From Candidatus Dormiibacterota bacterium (GTDB lineage: Bacteria; Chloroflexota; Dormibacteria; Dormibacterales; Dormibacteraceae): DNA of 64,000 nucleotides. Shown here piece by piece: positions 58,468 to 64,000 of the stretch. Position numbers and translations under genes: made by a program. The first letter of the stretch is position 1, and each line of letters starts with the position of its first letter. The stretch lies in contig JAMXLM010000023.1 of assembly GCA_024280995.1 (NCBI GenBank), positions 1 to 64,000 of the forward strand. Reading direction: 5' to 3'. The notes under the pieces are model-generated. The model was not told the origin of the DNA. It was given only the letters and a program-made list of their open reading frames with translations, and made no database searches.

Positions 58468-60051
58468 TTACTCGAGGACCGCGTACTCCAACGAGTCGAG
58501 GAGCGCGAGCAGCGAGGCCTCGATGATGTTGGCCGAGCAGCCGACGGTCGTCCACCTCCTCGTGTCGCGGCCGGACTCGATGAGCACCCGCGTGGTGGCG
58601 GCCGTGCCCGCGTCGCCGTTGAGAATGCGCACCTTGTAATCGTGCAGGCTCACGCCGTCGAGGGCGGGAAAGCGTGGGCTCAGCGCCTTGCGCAGCGCCG
58701 CGTCGAGCGCGTTGACCGGGCCGTTGCCGGAGGCGGCGGTGTGGTATTGAGTGCCGTCCACCTCGACCTTGACCGTTGCCTCTGCGTGCACCGACCCGCC
58801 GTTCTGACGGACCTGGGTCGTGAAGTCGGCGACGGTCCACGGCGCGACGTAACCGGGCTGGAGCCGGCGCAGCAGCATCGCGAAGGATGCGTCGGCGGCC
58901 TCGTACGCGTAGCCCTTGTGCTCGAGCTCCTTCAAGTGGTTGACGAGCCAGCGCGTCTGCGGGTCGTCGCGGTCGAGCTCGAGGCCGAACTCGCGCGCCT
59001 TCGCCAGGACGTTTCCGCGACCCGACAGCTCGGACACGAGCACGCGCGCTTCGTTGCCGACGAGCGCCGGGTCGATGTGCTGATACGCGTCCTTGTGCTT
59101 GAGGACGGCAGCCACGTGCTGGCCGCCCTTGTGGGCGAACGCGCCATGGCCGACGAAAGGCTGCTGCAGCGGCAGCGCGAGGTTCGCGATTTCAGCCACC
59201 GTCCTCGAAAGCTCGGTGAACCGTTTCGTCGTCGCCGGTGGAAGAGCCTCCGCTCCAAGCTTGAGGACGAGGTTCGAGACCACGGAGACGAGGTTGGCGT
59301 TGCCGCACCTTTCGCCGTAGCCGTTGATCGTCCCCTGGACCATGTCCGCGCCAGACATCACGGCTTCGAGCGAGTTGGCCACCGCGAGCTCGCAGTCGTT
59401 GTGGGCGTGGATGCCGACGCGCGCGGTGACGCCTGCGTCAACGAGGGCCTTGACCACGGCCTCCACGCCTTCGCGGATCTGCGCCGGCTGGCTGCCACCG
59501 TTCGTGTCGCAGAGCACGACCCATGAGGCTCCGGCGCGCGCCGCGCTGAGGCAGACCTCGACCGCGTACTCCTCGTCGCGCGCGAAGCCGTCGAAGAAAT
59601 GCTCAGCGTCGAAGATCACCTCGCGCCCCCTGGCGACGCCGAATGCCACCGACTCTTCGACCATCGCGAGGTTCTCGTTGTTGGTCGTTCCGAGCACGGT
59701 CGCGACCTGCCATGTGTCGCTCTTGCCGACCAGCGTCCAGACGGGCGCCTCGCTCGCGATCAGCGCGGCGAGGTTGGCGTCGCCCTCGCATGTTCCGCCG
59801 GCCCTGCGGGTCGCGCCGAAGGCGGCCAGGCGCGCGTGGGCCAGAGGCTGCGCGGCGAGGTTCGAGAACAGCTCCTCGTCCTTGGGATTGGATCCGGGGA
59901 AGCCGCCCTCGACGTAGTCGAACTCGAGACCGTCCAGAAGACGAGCGATGCGCTCCTTGTCGGCGGCCGAGAACGAGACGTCCGGGCCTTGCGCCCCGTC
60001 GCGCAGGGTCGTGTCGTAGACGACGATCTTTCTTCTGCTACCGGCGGGCAT
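58468..60051 (-). CDS. cimA: (R)-citramalate synthase
   Basis: A 527-residue DRE-TIM enzyme joining pyruvate and acetyl-CoA to citramalate, the first step of threonine-independent isoleucine synthesis. YDTTLRDGAQGPDVSFS is the metal/catalytic start, YVEGGFPGSNPKDEELF and FDAEHFFDGF are CimA-type segments, and GIHAHNDCELAVANSLEAV the HxH metal loop. Residues about 390-527 form a LeuA dimer regulatory domain (GDAGTAATTRVLIESG), usually feedback-sensitive to isoleucine. An attenuator ends directly at its ATG. Confidence 0.93.
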   Translation of the reverse strand: MPAGSRRKIVVYDTTLRDGAQGPDVSFSAADKERIARLLDGLEFDYVEGGFPGSNPKDEELFSNLAAQPLAHARLAAFGATRRAGGTCEGDANLAALIASEAPVWTLVGKSDTWQVATVLGTTNNENLAMVEESVAFGVARGREVIFDAEHFFDGFARDEEYAVEVCLSAARAGASWVVLCDTNGGSQPAQIREGVEAVVKALVDAGVTARVGIHAHNDCELAVANSLEAVMSGADMVQGTINGYGERCGNANLVSVVSNLVLKLGAEALPPATTKRFTELSRTVAEIANLALPLQQPFVGHGAFAHKGGQHVAAVLKHKDAYQHIDPALVGNEARVLVSELSGRGNVLAKAREFGLELDRDDPQTRWLVNHLKELEHKGYAYEAADASFAMLLRRLQPGYVAPWTVADFTTQVRQNGGSVHAEATVKVEVDGTQYHTAASGNGPVNALDAALRKALSPRFPALDGVSLHDYKVRILNGDAGTAATTRVLIESGRDTRRWTTVGCSANIIEASLLALLDSLEYAVLE

Positions 60052-60084
60052 AAAAAAACCTCCCGACCTTTCTGGCCGGGAGGT
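60052..60084 (-). terminator. Attenuator terminator directly before cimA
   Basis: On the minus strand ACCTCCCGGCC (60084-60074) pairs with GGTCGGGAGGT (60068-60058) over an AGAAA loop, one pair being G-U, and is followed by seven T ending one base before the cimA ATG. A terminator immediately in front of its gene implies conditional readthrough. Confidence 0.85.
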
Positions 60085-60107
60085 CCAACCGACTTCAGCG
60101 CGGCGCG

Positions 60108-60164
60108 CTAGGTCGGGGGACCTCCCCGGGTAATCTCGATCGCGATCAGGCGTGGATTGCGCAC
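60108..60164 (-). CDS. Ile-rich leader peptide of cimA
   Basis: A GTG-started 18-codon frame gives VRNPRLIAIEITRGGPPT and a TAG stop. Three of five consecutive codons are Ile (ATC, ATC, ATT), just before a GGA-GGT-CCC stretch that can pair with the left arm of the terminator. This is the layout of ribosome-mediated attenuation with Ile as signal, fitting an isoleucine-pathway gene. The ribosome-binding site is weak, so the start is less sure than the frame. Confidence 0.6.
   Translation of the reverse strand: MRNPRLIAIEITRGGPPT
60114..60128 (-). promoter_or_regulatory. Antiterminator arm in the cimA leader
   Basis: On the minus strand GGGAGGTCC lies within the leader peptide frame and is the exact complement of GGACCTCCC at the base of the terminator. 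Pairing of the two would prevent the terminator. It can also fold on itself (CGGGG-AGGT-CCCCG), so translation through the leader would decide the structure. Confidence 0.65.
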
Positions 60165-60259
60165 TGTGCGGGCAAGCCTAGGTTCTGGGCCTGCTGCGAT
60201 GCCTGGCTGCCGCCACCAATTCCTCGCATGCGGATTTGGCGTCGCCGGCCAAACGACGT

Positions 60260-61075
60260 CTAGCCGATCGCGCGGGTCTTCACGCTGATCGACATCGTGC
60301 CCGCCGCCGAACCGACGTACACCCCGCGCGTCGGCGCCGCGTCCGTGTAGTCGCGTCCGACGGCCAGGCGGACGTGGTGCGGCGTCGTCCGCACGGGATG
60401 CGTCGCGTCGAAGCCGATCCACCCGCGTCCTGGCACCCACGCCTCTGCCCAGGCGTGCGAGGCAGTGGTCGCCTTGTCGCCCCACTTCGGGAGGTGGATG
60501 TAGCCGCTCACATAGCGCGCGGGCACTCCCATCGCCCTGGCCGCGGCGATGAAGAGATGGGCGAAGTCCTGGCACACGCCGGCCTTCAACGCCAGGACGT
60601 CGTCGACGACGCTGTAGACGTTGGTCACGGTCGTGTCGTACGCGAACTCCTGGCTGATCGTCACCGTCAGGGCGTCGAGCGCGAGCAAAACCGACTCGGC
60701 CGAAGACGGGTCGGCGACCGGATGCCGAGCCGCGAGCTCGCGCACTCCTTCGATGTCCTTGACCGGCGAACGAAAACGAAGGAAGTCCTGGACGAGCTCT
60801 TCCCCCGGGTGGTCGTCGGGGGCAAGCCCGGTCTCGACCGTGGAACGGCTGATCACGCTCAACCCCGCATGCGGCCTGACGAGGTTGAAGTAATGGACTT
60901 GATTGCCGAAGCCGTCCCGGTAGTTGCGCGCCTTGACACCGTGGCTCAGCTCGAGCCGGAAGTCGAGGCATCGTTGTCCGTTGCCGTCCATCGGCTGCAG
61001 GCGGACCTCCATCACCGTCTCGGCGATCGGCGCCGTGTAGCGGTAGCGAGTGCTGTGCACGATCTCGAACCTCAT
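60260..61075 (-). CDS. Transglutaminase-like family protein
   Basis: A 271-residue protein with an N-terminal beta domain (MRFEIVHSTRYRYTAPIAETVMEVRLQP in part) and a transglutaminase core with the full triad: Cys in GVCQDFAHLFIAAARAMG, His in ASHAWAEAWVPG and Asp in GFDATHPV. ATG 61075 overlaps the alpha-E stop (ATGA). It is the usual partner of the alpha-E and permuted ATP-grasp genes upstream. No signal peptide is seen, so it is cytosolic. The substrate is unknown. Confidence 0.87.
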   Translation of the reverse strand: MRFEIVHSTRYRYTAPIAETVMEVRLQPMDGNGQRCLDFRLELSHGVKARNYRDGFGNQVHYFNLVRPHAGLSVISRSTVETGLAPDDHPGEELVQDFLRFRSPVKDIEGVRELAARHPVADPSSAESVLLALDALTVTISQEFAYDTTVTNVYSVVDDVLALKAGVCQDFAHLFIAAARAMGVPARYVSGYIHLPKWGDKATTASHAWAEAWVPGRGWIGFDATHPVRTTPHHVRLAVGRDYTDAAPTRGVYVGSAAGTMSISVKTRAIG

Positions 61076-62031
61076 GTCAGCTGCTGCTGCTGCTGCTGCG
61101 GCATCCCGCGGCCCTCCTCTCCGGTCACCGCGGCCGGGACCTTGCTCGGGTGGAAGTAGGTCTCGCGCAGCGCGATCTCGAGCGCGCGCAGGATCGCGCG
61201 GCATTCGTCTTCGAAGTCACGTGGTCCGTCGCCGATGGTCTGCGTCGTCGCGAGCCGGTACAGGTCGTCGAGCCGCGTGAGCAGCCTGAGTGGCTTCGAC
61301 CTCCGCGTCTTGCCCTCGATGTGAGCCACCGACTCCAGCGCCATCGTCGCGGCGAACCGCGCTGACCGAGGCAGGGCGCGGTCGAGCATCAGGCACTCGA
61401 TGACGCCGTCGGGGGTCACGCCACCGCCGTAGCGCGCCTGGTACGACTCGAACGCAAAGCACGACTTCAACACCGCCGTCCACTCGAGCGCGTCCTCCGG
61501 CGTGCCGGCCAGCTCGGCGGCCTTGCGCGTGACTACGGTGGTCACGTTTGCTGCGCGCTCCATGAACTTGCCCAGGCGCACGAAGTCGCGTGTCTCGTCG
61601 TGGAACATCGCATCCTCGAGCAGCCCATCGACGAGCCGGATGCTCATCTGGACGTCCATCAGAAAGCGGTAGAGGTCGGGCTGCCACACCGCCTCCTGGA
61701 CCCGCCAGTGCAGGGCGTTGACCTGCTCGTACAGCTCGGTGGGCAGGGACGGCCGCACCGCCTGCGCGGCAAGGCGGGCCGCCGCGATGCTCGACCGGAC
61801 AGAAGGTCCGAGCGTCCCCGCGACGAGGACCTCGACCGCCTGGTCCCGCCTGCCGGTGTCGCTCGCGGGCCAGCCGGCGAGGTCCATGACCCGGCGCCAG
61901 AACTCCGGCCCGGGCTCGTCCGCGCGGTCGAGCGACAGCGCCACGTGCACGCCGAGGATGCGCGCCAGGTGGTCAGCGCGCTCGAGGTGCCGGCCGAGCA
62001 GCGTCAGCGAGGTGGCGGCGCGGCTAAGCAC
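61072..62031 (-). CDS. Alpha-E domain protein (DUF403) with polyQ tail
   Basis: A 319-residue all-helical alpha-E protein: MLSRAATSLTLLGRHLERADHLARIL at the start and conserved LGKFMERAANVTTVV and LMLDRALPRSARF segments. The C-terminus ends MPQQQQQQLT, a run of Gln that the family does not need. It sits between the ATP-grasp and transglutaminase genes in one operon, all with tight spacing. The system is thought to make or attach a peptide, but its product is unknown. GTG start. Confidence 0.85.
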   Translation of the reverse strand: MLSRAATSLTLLGRHLERADHLARILGVHVALSLDRADEPGPEFWRRVMDLAGWPASDTGRRDQAVEVLVAGTLGPSVRSSIAAARLAAQAVRPSLPTELYEQVNALHWRVQEAVWQPDLYRFLMDVQMSIRLVDGLLEDAMFHDETRDFVRLGKFMERAANVTTVVTRKAAELAGTPEDALEWTAVLKSCFAFESYQARYGGGVTPDGVIECLMLDRALPRSARFAATMALESVAHIEGKTRRSKPLRLLTRLDDLYRLATTQTIGDGPRDFEDECRAILRALEIALRETYFHPSKVPAAVTGEEGRGMPQQQQQQLT

Positions 62032-62039
62032 GTTTGCTC

Positions 62040-63509
62040 CTAATCATTTGGGCCGATCACCCACGTGTCGCGGCTGCCGCCGCCCTGCGAGCTGTTGACC
62101 ACGAGTGAGCCGGGCTTCAGGGCCACGCGCGTCAGCCCTCCGGGCGTGACGTAGACATCGGGGCCGGTCAGAACGAACGGCCGCAGGTCCTGGTGGCCGG
62201 GCCGGAAAGCACCGCCGTCGAACACGGGCTGCACGGACAGCGACACCACCGGCTGTGCGATGAAAGCGCGGGGCCGCGCATCGATTCGTGCCCGAAACTC
62301 GTCGCGTTCCTCGCGGGTCGATGCCGGTCCGATCAGCATCCCGTAGCCGCCGGAGGCGTCGGTCGTCTTGACCACCAGCCGGTCGAGGTGCTGCAGCACG
62401 TACCGACGGTCGGAGTCGATCGCGCAGAGGTATGTCTCGACGTTGGGCAGAATCGGGTCCTCGTCGAGGTAGTAGCGGACGATCTTCGGCACGAACGCGT
62501 ACACGGCCTTGTCGTCGGCGACGCCGTTGCCGAGGGCGTTGGCGAGAACGACGTTCCCAACCCGGTACGCGTTGACCAGACCCGCAACGCCGACCAGCGA
62601 CTCCTGGCGGCCGAAGATCGGGTCCAGCCACTCGTCGTCGATCCGCCGGTAGATCACGTGGACCGGCTGAAGGCCCCGGGTCGTCCGCATGAACACGTGG
62701 TCGTCGTCGACGACGAGGTCGGAGCCCTCCACGAGCTCGATGCCCATCTGCTTGGCGAGGTAGAGGTGCTCGTAGTAGGCCGAGTTGTTGATCCCCGGTG
62801 TGAGCAGCACGACGGTCGGATCCTCGACGCCGTCGGGCGCCAGCCATCGCAGGTGGCGGAGCAGCTCGTGGACATAGCCCTCGACGGGGCGGACCGGGTA
62901 TCCGGCAAACAGGTCCGGCAGCACGCGCTTCATCACGTAGCGGTTGGCCTGCACATACGACGCGCCCGACGGGGTCCGCAGGTTGTCCTCGAGGACGAAG
63001 AACTCGCCCTTCTCGTCTCGCACCAGGTCGATGCCCGCGATGTGGCAGTGGATGCCGTGCGGCACCGGCAGTCCTTCGATCTCTCGCATGTACAGGGAGC
63101 TGCTGAGGACGATCTCGGGCGGGATCGCGCGCTGCTTGAGGATGAGCTTGCGACTGTAGACGTCGTCGAGGAACAGGTTCAGCGCGCGCAGGCGCTGCGT
63201 CAGGCCCGCCTCCAGCCTTTCCCACGTCGAACCGTCGATCAGACGCGGGATCACGTCGAAAGGAAAGACCTTCTCCGTGCCCTGGGCGTCCGGATAGACG
63301 GCGAAGGTGATGCCGTGGTTGCGGAACATCTCCATCGCGAGCGTCCAGCGGCGCTGGAGCTCGGCGGCGCCGAGCCTGTTCAGCTCCTCGTAGAGTCGAT
63401 CGTAAGGAGGGCGCGGCCTGCCGGAGGCCGCAAGCATCTCGTCATAGAAGCCGTTGACGTCGTAGTTGGCATCGAGAGCCACCGCTATAGTGTTGCCGCC
63501 ATCCCGCAA
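62040..63509 (-). CDS. Circularly permuted ATP-grasp protein (DUF404/DUF407)
   Basis: A 489-residue member of the permuted ATP-grasp group: the opening DVNGFYDEMLAASGRPRPPYD, HGIHCHIAGIDLVRDEKGEFFVLEDNLRTPSG in parts, and LLTPGINNSAYYEHLYLAKQMG are diagnostic. It probably forms a peptide-like bond using ATP. TTG 63509 is the start used here; GTG 63482 would give VALDANYDVNG and is also reasonable. It diverges from a second transglutaminase-like gene. Confidence 0.88.
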   Translation of the reverse strand: MRDGGNTIAVALDANYDVNGFYDEMLAASGRPRPPYDRLYEELNRLGAAELQRRWTLAMEMFRNHGITFAVYPDAQGTEKVFPFDVIPRLIDGSTWERLEAGLTQRLRALNLFLDDVYSRKLILKQRAIPPEIVLSSSLYMREIEGLPVPHGIHCHIAGIDLVRDEKGEFFVLEDNLRTPSGASYVQANRYVMKRVLPDLFAGYPVRPVEGYVHELLRHLRWLAPDGVEDPTVVLLTPGINNSAYYEHLYLAKQMGIELVEGSDLVVDDDHVFMRTTRGLQPVHVIYRRIDDEWLDPIFGRQESLVGVAGLVNAYRVGNVVLANALGNGVADDKAVYAFVPKIVRYYLDEDPILPNVETYLCAIDSDRRYVLQHLDRLVVKTTDASGGYGMLIGPASTREERDEFRARIDARPRAFIAQPVVSLSVQPVFDGGAFRPGHQDLRPFVLTGPDVYVTPGGLTRVALKPGSLVVNSSQGGGSRDTWVIGPND

Positions 63510-63557
63510 TCTGCGAAGACGATCAACTTACGGGTCGGCTGCGAATTCGAGTACGAC

Positions 63558-64000
63558 GTGAGCGCCCCGACCGTCGCCACGGTGCAGGTGCGCCCCCGGT
63601 CGGACGCTCGCCACCAGCTAGTCACCGAGACCTGGTCGACCCAACCGTCACTGCCGGTCGACGAGTACGCCGACTTTTACGGCAACCCGATCAAGCGACT
63701 CGTCATGCCCGACGGCCGGCTCAAGCTGCGCTACGACGCCGTGGTCAGCGTGCCGGACGAGCCAGACCCCGATGCCAGCGCGGCGCCGCAGCTCCCGGTC
63801 GACGACCTGCCGGGAGAGCTGCTGCACTTCACGCTTCCGAGCCGCTACTGCCTTTCCGACCAGCTGATGGGCATGGCCTGGGACCTTTTCGGCGGATCCG
63901 AGCCCAGCGGCATGCGGGTGCGCGCGATCTGCGACTGGGTCCACGAAAACATCAAGTTTCAATACGGCACCAGCAGTCCGATGACCACCGCGGTCGACGT
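63558..64000 (+). CDS. Transglutaminase-like family protein, 3'-truncated by window end
   Basis: The frame is open to base 64000. From GTG 63558 the visible part has VATVQVRPRSDARHQLVTETW, DFYGNPIKRLVMPDG, TLPSRYCLSDQLMGMAWDLF and CDWVHENIKFQYGTS, the N-terminal domain and first half of a transglutaminase-like protein; the catalytic residues lie beyond the window. Family-like residues (LRVGCEFEYD) continue upstream of the GTG with no standard start codon, so the real start may be non-standard or unseen. It is divergent from the ATP-grasp operon. Confidence 0.75.
   Translation, partial: MSAPTVATVQVRPRSDARHQLVTETWSTQPSLPVDEYADFYGNPIKRLVMPDGRLKLRYDAVVSVPDEPDPDASAAPQLPVDDLPGELLHFTLPSRYCLSDQLMGMAWDLFGGSEPSGMRVRAICDWVHENIKFQYGTSSPMTTAVD

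Noticed and set aside
42777..60229. Shared 13-mer ATGCGAGGAATTG upstream of tdh (near 42800) and in the cimA leader (near 60229)
   Set aside because: In a 64-kb window a match of this length is expected by chance, and flanking sequences do not align convincingly, so no shared RNA element is claimed.
60146..60229. 27-codon frame (MRGIGGGSQASQQ...) as the cimA leader peptide
   Set aside because: It has no ribosome-binding site and no run of branched-chain codons, and it ends before the antiterminator; the 18-codon Ile-rich frame fits better.
1..64000. CRISPR arrays, tRNA/rRNA genes, insertion sequences, integrases, attachment sites, replication origin
   Set aside because: No spaced direct repeats, no tRNA T-loop consensus in a foldable context, no transposase or integrase frames and no DnaA-box cluster were seen by reading; a dedicated search was not possible.

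Overview
High-GC (roughly two-thirds G+C) bacterial chromosome with very dense coding, many 4-base ATGA/GTGA/TTGA gene overlaps and frequent GTG/TTG starts. The gene content (LLM-class F420-type oxidoreductase, poxvirus-type topoisomerase IB, baeRF-like protein, DUF6510, a classical lipoprotein lipobox, several possibly leaderless genes) fits a soil Terrabacteria lineage such as Dormibacterota, Chloroflexota or a deep actinobacterium. This placement is inference. I saw no tRNA, rRNA, CRISPR array, insertion sequence or phage module.

Layout. 1-7.4 kb: end of a VIT1-type metal transporter, a methyltransferase, a MurI-like racemase whose two catalytic cysteines are both serine, a peroxiredoxin-metallophosphoesterase-baeRF-hydrolase run, and transaldolase. 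7.4-11 kb: ArsR-type regulator plus an ABC-2 exporter. 11-18 kb: gamma-glutamyltransferase facing a five-gene oligopeptide ABC importer. 18-19.6 kb: a cobalamin-binding-like protein and a DsbA/FrnE-family oxidoreductase whose frame crosses an in-frame TGA at the first active-site Cys, followed by a bacterial SECIS-like hairpin: a strong selenoprotein candidate. 19.7-25.6 kb: VOC, DUF1801, SRPBCC, TfoX-like and MFS genes, an HxlR regulator, and psuG/psuK. 25.8-34.1 kb: DapA-like, GAF, methylmalonate-semialdehyde dehydrogenase, a pair of small membrane proteins, EamA, phosphodiesterase, EEP, VOC and MFS genes. 34.1-39.3 kb: methyltransferase, a glycosyltransferase-SDR-PTPS operon (possible glycosylated biopterin), a DUF2231-Rieske fusion and gnd. 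39.3-42.8 kb: topoisomerase IB and the kbl-tdh threonine-to-glycine operon. 43-50.7 kb: antiporter, D,D-carboxypeptidase, an ArsR/SRPBCC locus with tandem operators, a molybdopterin oxidoreductase/reductase/DUF6510 operon, HD-GYP and LLM oxidoreductase. 50.7-56 kb: sensor kinase, small membrane protein, a 31-residue secreted peptide beside an XRE-TPR regulator (an RRNPP-like signalling candidate), and a response regulator-HD-GYP protein. 56-60.3 kb: PEP carboxylase and citramalate synthase, the latter preceded by an attenuator with an Ile-rich leader peptide. 60.3-64 kb: transglutaminase-like, alpha-E and permuted ATP-grasp genes and a divergent second transglutaminase cut by the window end.

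The observations most worth testing are the selenocysteine DsbA, the secreted peptide/XRE-TPR pair, the Ile attenuator on cimA, the Ser/Ser glutamate racemase homologue and the possible pterin-glycoside operon.
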